From contig NC_073691.1 in the NCBI RefSeq assembly GCF_029784155.1, positions 141,724,433 through 141,788,432 on the forward strand: 64,000 nt of DNA, written 5' to 3'. Positions 22,601-33,177 of the stretch are shown piece after piece. Source of the DNA: Uranotaenia lowii. Taxonomy: Eukaryota > Arthropoda > Insecta > Diptera > Culicidae. Under the pieces are notes generated by a model that saw only the letters and a program-made list of their open reading frames with translations, made no database searches and was not told where the DNA came from. Every line of letters starts with the position of its first letter. Positions within the stretch are counted from its first letter, which is position 1. The position numbers were made by a program, and so were the translations under genes.

Positions 22601-22846
22601 CATTGAAACAAATGGGCGGTTATCATTGGGTTCTGGTAATGAGATCTCACACACCTCTGGTTCATTTTCGTACTGTTGATCAGTAACGAGTTCCCAGAAT
22701 AACTGTGGAGATAATGACGGTTGGTTATTTCTCACGCTTGCGTTGTTGCTCCAGCCGAACCGCGATTTTGGTTCGCTGGGCTCCCGTTTTTTAAACAATA
22801 GGGACAGCAGTTGGTTGGAAACCCTCTGAGTCCACAGTTTCCACAC
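19622..22846 (-). CDS. Pol polyprotein of Ty3/gypsy-type element
   Basis: Open frame of 1074 codons, translated after a -1 shift from gag; an initiation at 22846 is not needed and unlikely. Domains by frame residue: aspartic protease with DSGSS near 94-98; reverse transcriptase with TIDL (D334) and YLDD (398-401); RNase H with TDAS (D548), E589-region, D614 and D658; integrase zinc finger H734/H739..C769xxC772; and catalytic core D802, D862, E897. All key residues are present and there is no internal stop. The polyprotein copies the element RNA and inserts the DNA. The low-complexity basic tail after 980 is the integrase C-terminus; no chromodomain is recognisable. Confidence 0.95.
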   Translation of the reverse strand: MWKLWTQRVSNQLLSLLFKKREPSEPKSRFGWSNNASVRNNQPSLSPQLFWELVTDQQYENEPEVCEISLPEPNDNRPFVSMTIYNQTIQALLDSGSSYTIISEKLFTKLKSKKLSTLEKSLTLRSASGDKLKILGQVHLPFQFREVTKIIPTLVVANLALACICGMNFWDKFSIHPTRLDRERDLCEILASVDISTDPRLTDEQNQAIENIKTFFLPANEGSLTITPLAQHSIIISDEWKNKPPVRQFPFVMSPKVQALVDVELQRLLKAGIIQRSNSDWSLNCVPVVKPNKVRLCLDARKINERTVRDAYPMPHPGRILGQLPKANFLSTIDLTEAFLQVSLDPGSRKYTAFSVQGRGLFEYTRMCFGLVNSAATLAKTMDRVLGHGELEPFVFVYLDDIVVVTETFEHHIQILTEVARRLREANLSINVEKSRFGVAEIPFLGYLLSTEGLRANPEKIRPIVEYERPTTITKLRRFLGMANYYRRCIANFSRVTAPLSDLLQTKSKSIKWTEAAEDAFVKIKELLVTSPILASPDFDREFVIQTDASDVAVAGILTQQQEDGEKVIAYYSHKLTTPQKNYHAAEKEALAAILSIDAFRGYVEGYRFSLITDSSALTHILNTKWKVGSRCSRWSLSLQQHDMKISHRKGKDNVVADALSRSIAAIIDSPTTSWHSSMMSKVKNNPDDYVDFRVEDDMLWKFVSQRNNPCDQRFEWKIVPRSDEIPDILKTNHDSVFHTGYDRTIARIRQRYYWPRMATDVRRYVQACGTCKEVKAPSQPVNAEMGKMKLANQPWQVISIDYVGPLPRSKHGNQHMLVVSDYFSKWVMIQPVRNISSSSLCAILKDQWFLRNSVPEIIITDNASCFLSKEFKSMLNHFRITHWLNSKYHSQANPVERVNRIINAAIRTYVQNDQRLWDTRVSEIEMVLNTSTHLPTGFTPYFIIHGREFTETGSDYKLFRHQESLSPQELESRREDMFKNTYEIVRQNLRKAYESSKKIYNLRHRKTAVAFMDGQLVYRKNMKQSNAAERYNSKYGKLFLPCRIRTKIGTSSYEIEDLDGKSLGIWAAANLRQ

Positions 22847-24873
22847 ACGATGGTTTTAGGCATTCGGCACACAGCAAAGTGATGGCCATCTCTCCCGCAA
22901 TTTACACATGAATTCGGCGGTGTTGGTTTGTGGGCCCGCACCACCGATTCCAATGTCAGAGCTGGTTGAGATGGTGCACTGATCGCACTGGTGCTTGGCT
23001 GGTTAGCTAGATTTGTGGAATGGTAAGTATTTGATCTTCCAGGCTGAGGATTTGTGTTGGCTGAATTTTTAAAGTGATAAGAAGTTTGATTGTTGGCTCG
23101 ACCATTATTGGATGGCCCCGAGTGGATGGCTGCTGCCTGCCCAGAAGATGATGCTCTGGGTGGATCGTTTTTCGGCTTTGTCTTATTTGATTTTACATTT
23201 TCTGACACCACATTAACCGATTTTTCTAAACCGAAAACCTTGTTATAAGCAGAGAAGTTTAAGGCATCTAACTTCTGACCAGCAGCTACGAGTGAGGTAA
23301 GATCGTAAATTGGCAAAAATGCCATTTGTCGCTTATAATCAATTCGCATATTTTGTTGCAAAATTTGGACCTTTTCAAAATCGGGTATTTGATTGCTCAT
23401 GATTCGACATTGGCCATCAATTTCGCAGAAAAACTCATAAAAGGATTCATTTTTCTGTTGCCTTCTCTGGTAAATTTTCATTTTGATTAACGCATCTAAA
23501 TCTGGGTGCATAAATGTTCGTTTTAACTCGAAAACCAAGTGTTGCCAGTTCATAAGTGATCCTGTTGACCTCTGGGTCATAAACCATTTGAGAGCAGAGC
23601 CTTCGAAAAGATGGACCGAAGAAGCAAATAGTTCTGGCTCCGAAATTCCTTCTGCAATAGCAAGTGCATTTACTATTTCTAAAAACTCGTTGAGTTTTAG
23701 TCCCTGATCATCACCTCGGTACTTATTTATGCTCCATTTTGATACCGGCAGAGTGTGACGCGAATATTGTGGAATCTGATATTGCGAAAATCGAGGAGGG
23801 TTGAGTTGTGTGTTAGAAAAATTCTGTGGAACTGAGTGTCCAGTTGGATTTGGATGGTTTGTCGTTGCGAAATTTACTGGCTGATTAAATGGAACTTTAT
23901 TCTGTGGTGGATTAAGACTGAAGTTGTTGCTATGGTTTGAGATGGATGGAATTTTTGTGACCGGTGGAAAATTAGAAACTATTGGTGGCATATTGGAATT
24001 GAAATTTGTAAAATTTGCATTTGCTGTATGAAAATTATTGTGATTTTGTAACGGATAGCTATTTGGCAATTGTTGGAAATTTTGATGAGATGAAATTGAT
24101 GGAAATGGATTATTGATATTATTATTCGCTGATTCGTTAAGTGATGAATTTATCAACTCCACTTCGGCGATTCTCTCGGTTTGATGATTATCATCAGTCT
24201 GAGTTTCTATATTTTTACATTCTGCTCTTTTCGCAAGTTGTGCTTCAAGATCCATGATCCTTAAATGAAGGCCATGAATCCACTCCTGATCTTCCTGATT
24301 AAGAATAGACAACTGTTGCCTGGAATCGACTACTGATGGGATAATTTGATTAGATGGGTTCTGACTTTCAATAACTGAATTTTCGATGGGTTCTGTGTGG
24401 CAAGTACTATCATCACAAAACGGTCTCATGATAGCAACAATATCTGCCAACATATTTTGCATAGTGCTAAGTACATTAGGTGAGCCACGAGAAGAAGTTA
24501 ACATTACTGCCACTCGCATACCAATATGGGCAAGTCGTGATAAGCATGTTCGTTTAACTGTCGCGTCGTCTCCATTAGACTCTAACTCTTTTTTAATTTC
24601 TTCGAACTTTTTCAAACAAATTTCCCTTTCGATTTCTGCTTCGCCTTTGAAAGCAATATTCGATACACCCGAACCTTCTTCTTTTTCCGCTTTTAATCGA
24701 TCGCGAAGGAACTTACGTTTTCGAGACAAATCTATCGTACCCGGCATGATAAGATCGCGCGATTTGAGTTCATGATCGAGTTCGTCCTCATCAAGCAATT
24801 CCGCTCGTAATTCGTAATACCATTTGGAAAGCAATTCCAATGCTTGATTGAAATTAATTTGTGAAACTGCCAT
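22732..24873 (-). CDS. Gag polyprotein of Ty3/gypsy-type element
   Basis: 713 aa, begun at the first ATG after the 5' leader. The N-terminal third is charged, with coiled-coil-like stretches (about 40-100). The middle (about 240-370) is an Asn/Pro-rich linker. The region about 390-560 has the look of a retrotransposon capsid domain (KWSINKYRGD..LNEFLEIV..ALKWF). Near the C-terminus is a CX2CX4HX4C zinc knuckle (CVNCGRDGHHFAVC), followed by a Cys-rich second knuckle lacking its His. It forms the particle and binds element RNA. Its last 38 codons overlap pol, in the -1 frame. Confidence 0.92.
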   Translation of the reverse strand: MAVSQINFNQALELLSKWYYELRAELLDEDELDHELKSRDLIMPGTIDLSRKRKFLRDRLKAEKEEGSGVSNIAFKGEAEIEREICLKKFEEIKKELESNGDDATVKRTCLSRLAHIGMRVAVMLTSSRGSPNVLSTMQNMLADIVAIMRPFCDDSTCHTEPIENSVIESQNPSNQIIPSVVDSRQQLSILNQEDQEWIHGLHLRIMDLEAQLAKRAECKNIETQTDDNHQTERIAEVELINSSLNESANNNINNPFPSISSHQNFQQLPNSYPLQNHNNFHTANANFTNFNSNMPPIVSNFPPVTKIPSISNHSNNFSLNPPQNKVPFNQPVNFATTNHPNPTGHSVPQNFSNTQLNPPRFSQYQIPQYSRHTLPVSKWSINKYRGDDQGLKLNEFLEIVNALAIAEGISEPELFASSVHLFEGSALKWFMTQRSTGSLMNWQHLVFELKRTFMHPDLDALIKMKIYQRRQQKNESFYEFFCEIDGQCRIMSNQIPDFEKVQILQQNMRIDYKRQMAFLPIYDLTSLVAAGQKLDALNFSAYNKVFGLEKSVNVVSENVKSNKTKPKNDPPRASSSGQAAAIHSGPSNNGRANNQTSYHFKNSANTNPQPGRSNTYHSTNLANQPSTSAISAPSQPALTLESVVRAHKPTPPNSCVNCGRDGHHFAVCRMPKTIVCGNCGLRGFPTNCCPYCLKNGSPANQNRGSAGATTQA
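22751..22795 (-). promoter_or_regulatory. Programmed -1 frameshift signal between gag and pol
   Basis: On the element strand the gag codons TGT TTA AAA AAC hold two overlapping slippery heptamers in the right phase, T_TTA_AAA and A_AAA_AAC (22786-22795). Six nucleotides later a stem can form between CCAGCGAACC and GGTTCGGCTGG (10 bp, one bulge, loop AAAATCGC; 22751-22779). Slipping back one base enters exactly the pol frame (Phe-Lys-Lys-Arg-Glu). Confidence 0.85.
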
Positions 24874-25390
24874 TGCGTCGAAATTTGCTGTTACTAAATG
24901 AAATAAAATATTTAACTATTGCAGATTATGAACAGGGTAGAATGATATTTTTGTGAGGCGGTAGGTTTTTGTTTAGTTAAACTATTATGCGGTTGGGATT
25001 ACAAAAAATAAACAAATTAAGGTAGATAAAAGTTGTGCTTATTGGATGTACAGGTCCTTTTGATTTTTCGTTCTGTTTGCGCTGTTGTTTGGATGGTAAT
25101 GATTAGTGAAATATATCGCTGTGTTCGCGAGTTTGGCTAATGATGGCTAATATCCATTAGCAGTTCGCAATTAACATCATCATTTGCAAAGATAAACCCC
25201 TTCAAATATCCTTCGCTTCCCAAGAGAAATCTCTCCGGACAAACTTTTCGAGAAGACACGCGATTTAATATTGAAGATATTTGTTACTATAAAAATATCG
25301 AAATTCTCCGGGAGACCGATAAAAAAAATCACTTTTGGTCCTGAAAAAGTGATCTTTTTTTTCTTATTATTTTTTTAACAATAAAAAAAA

Positions 25391-25407
25391 TTTACCGATG
25401 GGCGCCA
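25391..25407 (-). other. Primer-binding site of the LTR element
   Basis: Two bases after the 5' LTR end, the element strand reads TGGCGCCCATCGGTAAA, starting with the TGG typical of tRNA-primed elements. The priming tRNA would have a 3' end TTTACCGATGGGCGCCA-like; I cannot assign it. Confidence 0.6.
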
Positions 25408-25409
25408 AG

Positions 25410-26595
25410 TGAAACGTGTCAATTAGTTAGGGCTGTGAAAAAGCTACTCTACGTTTTGATTGCCCGGCTGGGCGTTCACTAATGGTCTCCAGGAGTTAAC
25501 GATTTTGGGAACCTTCTTCAGGAACTAGGTAGGTCTTTGTTGACGGAGACCTGGGATGCTTTTCTGGCGAATATCGGGTGCCAGTAAGGTCTGTGGTGAC
25601 GAAGACCTGTGATGTTTTCTTGGCCGATCAGCACGAGGTCTATGTTGACGGAGACCCGAGATGATCGTTTTCGAAGGCTAAACGGGTCTATGTTGGCGGA
25701 GACCAGCGTGGCCCAGTAATGTTCGGAAAGCGGAACCCGGGTGAACTTAGAACACGCGTGTGCAACTGTCACGGAAACTGGAGTGGTCGTAATTCACTTT
25801 CCGATTATGGATTGGTGAATTTCACTGAAGCAATTTGCACTTCACGATAAAACTTCGACCATTTACACATTCGCGATTCGTTGTAAAGGTTCACGGGGAA
25901 TTATAAGTGCTAGAGTCACAATTATGTGGTGTGACAACTCTAAACGCGACGTCGCTTAAAATTCACGCTCCCGAACTGTTTGATCGACTACCAAGAAGAG
26001 GCCTCATGTACCGTCAGGGGTCCTATATATATCCTTCGACCCATCTTCCATCTCCTTCATTTCCGCCCCAAATCTTGTCCCCATCGTTGACACGCCTTCC
26101 CGGTGACAGGAGCAGTACAATTTTTGTTTTATGGTTGGTGTCAATATGATTTTCAATTCTATGTTTTTATTTTTCAATTTTTATAGCACATTCAAATTTG
26201 AAATTTTGAATGGCAATGTTCCCTTCTTGCAATAGTAATTATATTTTTTTTTAATTTTTTATTTGACAAATAATTGAATAATTGTTTTTTTAGCCTAAGT
26301 AACTAATTTTTTTTTAAATAAATAAACATCTGAATATGAACAAAACTAACAAATACACAAATAAATAAATAAATAAATAACGGAAAACAAACTAACTAAT
26401 GGTGACACCAACCCGAGGCTACTAAACGCAAAATACGACATAACTCAAACACTTAACAGTGAAGTATAATGTGGTAATCTGGGTTTAGGAATTTAAGGAC
26501 AATTTACAAAAAAAAATATAACAATAGTTTTTGACATCAATCCAGTTGACCCAAGCAGCAGAGTTTTAATTGTAAACAGCAGAAGGCTGGTTACA
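25410..26595 (-). repeat. 5' LTR (1186 bp)
   Basis: Promoter-side LTR of the element. Same termini (TGTAAC..GTTTCA) and same tandem GGAGACC units as the 3' LTR, with the TATA-like run at about 26025-26032. Where the 3' LTR carries its 448-bp extra segment, this one reads straight through GAGTTAACGATTTTGG. Confidence 0.93.
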
Positions 26596-26599
26596 CTAT

Positions 26600-27050
26600 A
26601 TACGGTATTACACAAACAGGTGTGTTTGGCCATAAATTTGTTACTCTATTTTGATGCCATTTTGGGGTTAAGTGTTCATTTTCGGGAACCACACTGACGT
26701 TCTGGTACCAACATTTTAGTACGTTGCGTTTGCTAGCGATTTGACAGCGGTTTCTGTCCTTGTCGATTCTATTTAACTTGGTGTATGGCTCAGCACACAA
26801 GGGAAGGATTAGATTTTTTTAAAGTTGCTTACTCAAGGTGGTAAATCCTCGTTTACGGATTTCATCCTGAGGCACAGCGAGCCACCGCGTCTTACCAGTT
26901 ACTCTAGGTCCATGTGCAATGGGATGACTCATGATCATGATACCCTTTACGTGTACCTCCTACTCCTTCAACTTCACCTAAGACCCCAGATCTTTGATCC
27001 CAGCCGAACCCTCGTTCAACTTGACTTGACGTGAGAGGTCTAGTCGCGCT
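26600..27050. other. No gene recognised
   Basis: Short spacer between the LTR element and the next mariner fragment. The window's only copy; no domain in its small frames. Confidence 0.4.
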
Positions 27051-27058
27051 AGTATCCA

Positions 27059-27542
27059 CGATGAAATTGCCACACACAAAATTGATTCGCAAAATTTTAG
27101 TTTTCATCCATTGCCATCAAACTTTCAGTGATTGAAAAATAACTATTAAGCTTCATGTTACCATTTTACTCGTATTTTATTTACAGTCCAGTTTCGTCAG
27201 ATTGTTGAGGTATAACTTCCTGGCACGGGTTTTGGCGGACTTGTTCTGCTTCTCGTCGCGATTAGGGTCCTTTTGTACCTTGAACGTTCGAAGCCCAGCC
27301 TTACTTTTGGTCTTCTGGACAAAACTTCGACTTAGGTGCAGCTTCTTAGCCACATGCACATCCCGAACGGAGGCGTTAGGGTTTCGGTTGAAGGCCCCAA
27401 CTACGCGGTTGTGATTTTTGGTGTTGTTCGGAATACTTTTTCCTTCACTTCTGAGCTTCCGATCGGTGGTCAATCGTTCTTCGAACCGCTTAATCACTCG
27501 CGACACCGATTCCCAACGTTGCAGTTTATAAAAGAAGTTCAC
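27059..27542 (-). pseudogene. Mariner-type transposase, N-terminal half only
   Basis: The 121-codon frame (27177-27542) is the paired-like helix-turn-helix part of a Tc1/mariner-type transposase (SVSRVIKRFEERL, then NPNASVRDVHVAKKLHLSRSFVQ, then the linker RARKLYLN). It then joins directly to the 3' end of the element: the 3' flank 27059-27180 matches 15650-15770, so the whole DDE domain has been deleted. It belongs to the same family as the fragment at 15757-16390 and is its complement in content. Non-autonomous and dead. Confidence 0.85.
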
Positions 27543-28130
27543 ACGATTAGTCAGGATGTCAAAAAATTCAAGCGTGGTCAGATTTACAAGGGCGCATCTT
27601 TGTTCGTAAGACGGAAGCGTTTAAGTCCAAGAAAGGCGTCGTAAAGCCTTACTTATAGAATTACGTCGAACGCGGTCTAGGCGGTAACACTGCGTGCTCT
27701 GAAAGAAACCCAAAACCGAGCTGCGCACTCCATTATGCTTCGTAATGATGAGCAAGAAACAGCTTTCAATGTATAGATATCGTTAAAATCTCCAGCATTT
27801 CGGCGCAGAAATCCTTATGCAGAGAAACCTTTTGCGGAAGTAATTGCAATGGCGATAGTTTCGAGAGCGTAAAAATTCCCCTTGCATTTTTTTTTTTGCA
27901 TTAGCCTGCATCCCGATGGTCAACAAGCTAAATTGAAACTGTCTCGATGCAATTGAATTGATGTTTTTTTTCTTGTCGTAGCCTGGGTTGTCAAAAAAAC
28001 TGTTTTTTGAATGAATAAAAAATATTAAATTTTTGAAACAGCCAGAACTCAAGGAAATAAATTCATTTCAAAAATAATTTCTGTTGTCAAAAGATACGTT
28101 AAAATTTTCCAATATGGCATAGAAGTACCT
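27543..28130. other. No gene recognised
   Basis: Residual mariner 5' sequence up to about 27640, then AT-rich sequence with nothing supported. Confidence 0.4.
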
Positions 28131-28132
28131 AA

Positions 28133-28431
28133 GAGCAAGATCACTGGTGTTGGTAAAAAATGGTAGAAATTTCGACACTTACGGCACATTTTGAAAATTT
28201 TGACATGCAAAAACATTTTCAAGATCTGTGACCTTCTTTTTTTACAATACGTGTTGTATTTTCGCATGCTGTGATTCCAAAATAGCAATATTTCTATCAC
28301 ATACGGCCGAAATGGAAACAGTGTTGTTAAAAAAATACAACGCCCCAAGATCTTGAAAACATTTTTCCATGGTAAAATTTTCAAAATGTCAAAATTTCTA
28401 CCACTTTCTCCCAACACCAGTGAACTTGCTC
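28133..28431. mobile_element. PIF/Harbinger-like MITE, copy B
   Basis: 299 bp, same family as 1300-1602 (shared GGTAGAAATTT, CATTTTCAAGATCTG, AAAAAATACAACGCC). Ends are GAGCAAGATCAC / GTGAACTTGCTC and it is flanked by TAA on both sides (28130-28132, 28432-28434). Confidence 0.85.
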
Positions 28432-28434
28432 TAA

Positions 28435-29978
28435 TAGAACAAAATGAAAAACGATGGTCTAAAATATCATACTCTCCCTTACCCATATGGAGCTAATACT
28501 GCTCTAGATTTTTCTCGAATAATTCGACTTTCTCAGTCAAAAAAATGTTAGCTAAAATGAAAGTGAATTGAATTTTTTAAAACTTCCGTGCCCGTATTGA
28601 CACTTTCTTTCATACGTTTTACAATTTACACTGATGAAAAAATGCGATTCTATAACGTTTTTGATTCCAAAGTAAGTGATAAACCTATGCGCGTACATCA
28701 ATGCATATTTCGATTTTTTTTTCATACGATCGTAAGCTCATGCTGAGAATCTTGCCTCTGGGAACGATGAAGATTAATCGGTGGTCGGACCCCATTTTAC
28801 TTTCGCCTGTCTCTTCGGCAGTGGGTTGATCGGTCACTTAGGCTGTTGCAACTTCAAATGAGGAAAAACCCGTTGCTCCCGCACTGGTGGAGATAGGTTG
28901 ACGAGGGACAAGCACGCATGATGCACCCTGCTGAAAGTGTTCTATGCAACACCTTCCGTCAAATGAAGATGCAATATTATGTAGGTAATCCATCGTTTGG
29001 CTAGGATTTCCTATCCCGGGTGGAGAGAACTTTGAAAATTTTAATTTTTTTCCTTATTTTTTGTTGTTGTCATTTTTTACTGTCTGTTCATGTTAGGTAA
29101 ACTTGGAATAAACTAAAAATTAGGGAATCAGTGGCCACAGGAATTTGCAATCCCTGCACCGGAACAAATGACTGCAACGCAAATCGGAAGAAAACGCACG
29201 ACACGGTGTGTGGTACGCGCAATCTTTCGTTTGAATATGAGAGTAGAGGACTTCTTGCCGCTAGGCTTACAGCGCGTTCGAATTGAGGAAGCTCAATATC
29301 TTGAATAAACCGACAGATTTCACAGCAACTAGATACACAGCGCGCCAGCATTTTGTATACAGTATATGAACGGAATGTCAAGAAATGCCGCCCCACGGGC
29401 GAAAACTCGGATTTCGAGTTTTCAGAACGGTAAAATCCACTTTTCCACACAATTCATAAAAATCAGCGTTGGAGTTAGGCAAGGGCAGCGCCAAGTTTTC
29501 TTTTTAGGCTGATGCTGGCTGGAGGTTGCGGGTGTGCATAATGAACCACCTTTAAGCAACATATCCCAGGAGATAGGAGGCTCTCTGTTTGCGGAGGAGG
29601 ATGCATTGAACCTGATTCAGATTATCGGTTCCATTAGGTCAGTTGAATAATGATGATGAGCAAGGGAGCGTTTCTCTTTCGTTTGGGGAATTAAAGTTTG
29701 CAGTTGGTGAGTACATGTGGGTGCTGCTTGTAGTTACCCACAATGAGGACGTTAAGACGTTTCCTAGTACAATTGATTATTGATGGTTGTAGAAAAAGAG
29801 CTAAATTACTCAGCTTGAAATTCTCCGCTCCTAATTATTTAGTGTGTCGCAAGCTCTTGCAATGGAATTATCCAAATGGTTGAGGGAGAGCTGGTTATGA
29901 TGTACAATATTTTTTAAACTCCAACCTGTTTTTCGAAGATGAAAACAAACAAACTTTTCTTCTTGATTTTAACTGAAG
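28435..29978. other. No gene recognised; less AT-rich block
   Basis: About 1.5 kb, part of it (28730-28980, 29480-29720) less AT-rich than its surroundings. No frame with a recognisable domain; the 120-codon minus frame at 29088-29450 is not convincing. Confidence 0.35.
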
Positions 29979-30001
29979 AATTCCAATATTTGCCTAGATA
30001 T

Positions 30002-31956
30002 GAGAAGCAAGCGTTGACTTGGTGGCAGCGCACGCGTTTTTTTTTCGTGTGAAAATTTTATTTTTCTGATCAGTTTTAGTGGTGAAATTGTCGATATTTT
30101 TCACAAAAAACGGTTACCGGATAGTATAAGAATAATCGTACCGGTTGAGAAACAAAAAGATACGACAGGTCTTTTCAATCTGTTTTTGCCTGATCCATCT
30201 GTGAAAGCCTGTGTGGTTGTTTGACCGGTTGTGGAGGTATTTTTAATGAAGAAACTGTTGAAATCAATAAATGGAAATGTAACATACAGTGCGGAATTTA
30301 TAAGCAAATATTTGAAGTTTGTAATAATTTGTAAAAATATGAATAGAGGTTTGTGTGCCGATTAGGGGGAAGAACATTTGAGAAATTTTGGACTGGAATA
30401 ATAAGTGTGTGTATACCTTTTAATAAAAATGTTTGGTTTGGTTATCCGGTGTGATGAAAAAGTGAAAATGAAACATAAGGCTATCGATGAGGATTTCTCA
30501 TTACCCAAAAGAATTGCTTTGGTACAGTCCCCCCACAATCATGGGTCACACACAATTATTAGTCACCTATCATTTGAACAGCTGATGTCTACTGAACTGA
30601 AAGAAATTTTTTCGTACTTTTATTTTTAGTTAATCGAAAATATCATCAAAATGCATAAACAATATCATGTGTGCCTTTGATAACATTAAAATTGCCGTTT
30701 GAACAGTTTTTATCATACATGAACTATTATCTGTCCAACTATCGCATAAAATTCCAATGTGATAAGGTTGACATCTTATACCGTTAAGCCCCTTATGCGG
30801 GAATTTTAAAGATTCCAACAAAATAAATTGGCCTCATATAAGCACAAAGGACCAGTTTACATTTTACAAATGAAACTGAGCGAATAAAACTCAAAAATTC
30901 AATACTAATTCGCAAAATAAAAGTGACCCATAATTGTTACAGCATCCACCAAATTCCACACAATCATGGATCACTTTTTTGCTAGCAAAGCAAAACATTT
31001 CTTGATTGCTAGCTCAACCAAAATGCCCCTTGAATGTATACTAGCAAAAAATGCCCCCGAATGTTTGTTAGCAACTTGTTGATTTATATGTTGATATTCG
31101 GGTGTTGCCATGGGCTTCTATGTGACTAATAATTGTGGGCTATTTGACTAATAATTGTTGCGGGCTACAGTTTTGACCCATGATTGTGGTTTTGAAAAAC
31201 GTTGATTGTTTCGGTAAATTATTTTATTTCTGAACAAAAGTGAAAATAAAAAAAATATTTGAATTCAAAGAGGAAGTATAGAATGACTGAAATCCATGAA
31301 AAGCTTGATATTTGGTCAACTAACACCCAAATAAACAAACAATTTGTGGTGAAAGGATACGTTAAGTGACTAATGATTGTGGGGGGACTGTATTATGTTT
31401 TGCAAGTTTTGTTGAAACAAAAAGAATTTGTGGATTTCTATGATTGCTGCGATTGATGGCAAAAGTATTTTAGGAACAAAGCTGTTCCATGAGGCAGAGT
31501 GTTTCTCCTGTGTAATTGAAGAAATTCTAGAATCCTTTTCAAATGTTTAAAATATGTAATTTTGTTTCAAATTATATCCATATTTTCATAACTGCTTAAC
31601 TCTGTTATTGGGGACTCGTGGGGGGATTGGACAGGTCATCAAACGACCAGAAAACTGATATACAATGGATTGTGGGTTCAAGCCAGCCGGAGTATCTCGG
31701 CAAATTTGGAATCTTGAGTAGGTTACTTAGACACCTTTGCAGGGTTCTTTATTTGTTTCGAACAGTTGGAAGGGAGTAAGATGAGTCAAACCTGTCCCAA
31801 GCCAGTGGTAACGGACCCCTTGGTTGTGCTGCAATTATTGTTTATGAGTTAAGCATGAACAATATCTGAATGCGCGATCGAGACTTCCCGTACCGCCTCG
31901 GGTCGAAAGACCTATCAGCCACTGGTGGGTTCTCATACATACATACATACATACAT
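30002..31956 (+). mobile_element. Retroposon with (CATA)n tail and 23-bp target duplication
   Basis: The 23 bp at 29979-30001 recur exactly at 31957-31979, and the inserted sequence ends in (CATA)n immediately before the second copy. This is the signature of target-primed reverse transcription. No coding frame is recognisable. The 3' part contains a box-B-like GGGTTCAAGCC near 31674. A TA-duplicating DNA element (30525-31390) has inserted into it. The retroposon in turn landed in the dispersed repeat that continues at 31980. Confidence 0.8.
30525..31390. mobile_element. TA-duplicating TIR element nested in the retroposon
   Basis: Inverted ends CAGTCCCCCCACAATCATGG / its complement (31371-31390, ATGATTGTGGGGGGACTG), flanked by TA on both sides. 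The motif GACCCATGATTGTGG/GTGACTAATAATTGTGG also recurs inside (30935-31190). No transposase frame. A Tc1/mariner-type non-autonomous element is the simplest reading. Confidence 0.75.
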
Positions 31957-31979
31957 AATTCCAATATTTGCCTAGATAT

Positions 31980-32770
31980 CGCCCAAATTTTGGGTTGCAA
32001 CATTGAAATCGAATGCCCAGATTTTGCAAGCTTTGAGATAAAATAGCCCGGATTTGCCTCGTCCGGAAAAGTACGAAAAAATATCTGGTGAGCCTATGTT
32101 TGAATCATTTCCGATGTTCTTTTACCATTTTTTAAAACCTTTATTTGTTGCCTGTGTCCGAATTGTGGAATCTGTATCTGTATTGAGATTATGATTCTTG
32201 GTGTTTAGTCGGTTCATCATTGGGATAAAATTATGGTCTTGGTTTTGCATTTAAAACTAAAATTAAATTTATTTTTCATGTTCGAAACTCCCTATTCCGG
32301 AATATTAAATGAACATATTTGAAGAAAAAAAACCATTTTCAAGATTTGGATTTGAAATTTGTACATTTAATTCTTACGCAGAATTGAAACTTATAAAAGT
32401 TCCATAATGGTGATACGGAATTGAAATATCAGAGTGTCATCATTTAGAATTATCATTCAGATTCACAAGTTGAATTACGAGTAGATAATTGAAAAAAATA
32501 TTCATATAGAAATTCGAAGATTCAAAATTTAAATAAGAGATTTCTGGCTCTGTTCATAATTATTGGGAATTATTGATTGGAATTTTGATTCAGAAATCGA
32601 TTTCAAATAAGGAATTCAAATTTTTTATTCAGATTCAAAATGCAGAAATTAGATTCGGAATTAAAATTGAAAATAGCCCAAAACAAAACATAAAACAGGT
32701 TAAAATCCTATTATAAAATAAGATCTGAACTCATTTTAAAAATTGCATTCTTTGAAAATCGAAATTTGGA
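31980..32770. repeat. Dispersed AT-rich repeat, copy B
   Basis: Diverged relative of 3700-4440, same orientation. It was split by the retroposon at 30002-31956: its upstream part lies before 29979. Confidence 0.5.
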
Positions 32771-33173
32771 TTTTACATTTTTTTCACAGGATTTTAATAA
32801 TGAAATAAATTATTAATAAATATTGTTGATACAATAACTTGTAGGTAGGTACTTAATCTTCAGGTTCAGGAAAATTCAACTGGACAACCCCTTAAACTTT
32901 TTACAAAACGTAACCATTGTTAATGTCATCAAAATAAAAATGTCATCAAAAACGTAACCATTGTTAATGTCATCACAATAATTTTAGTACTGTGTTTGTG
33001 TTTGTTTTTCAACTTTAAGATTTTTTTTATTATTTTTGTCATTTTTGAGTACTATATACAATTTTTATGTTTTTTTGTTATTTTTTAATACCTAATTTAT
33101 GAATATTTAAGAACGTAAAAATCCATTTATGATGTATGTATAAATTATATTGGTCCTGCAAAAGTGGAAAATG
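32771..33173. other. No gene; small tandem duplication
   Basis: AT-rich. The string AACGTAACCATTGTTAATGT followed by CATCA occurs twice (about 32908 and 32951), a local tandem duplication of about 44 bp. Confidence 0.5.
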
Positions 33174-33177
33174 TTAA

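Larger units (their letters stand above)
16551..26599 (-). mobile_element. Ty3/gypsy-type LTR retrotransposon, structurally complete
   Basis: The element runs from 16555 to 26595, flanked by a 4-bp duplication CTAT at 16551-16554 and 26596-26599. Read on the minus strand it has a 5' LTR (25410-26595), PBS, gag, pol in the -1 frame (protease, RT, RNase H, integrase), a 1.4 kb 3' untranslated part and a 3' LTR (16555-18206). The order RT-RNaseH-integrase places it in Metaviridae. No env-like frame is present. Both frames are open and the LTRs are nearly identical where they align, so the insertion is young. It sits between two mariner fragments. Confidence 0.95.

Noticed and set aside
22793..22846. 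Independent start of pol at 22846
   Set aside because: Gag overlaps and an in-phase -1 frameshift signal with stem-loop leads straight into pol, so separate initiation is unnecessary.
29088..29450. 120-codon minus-strand gene
   Set aside because: No domain, no splice or promoter support, and similar-sized chance frames occur throughout the window.
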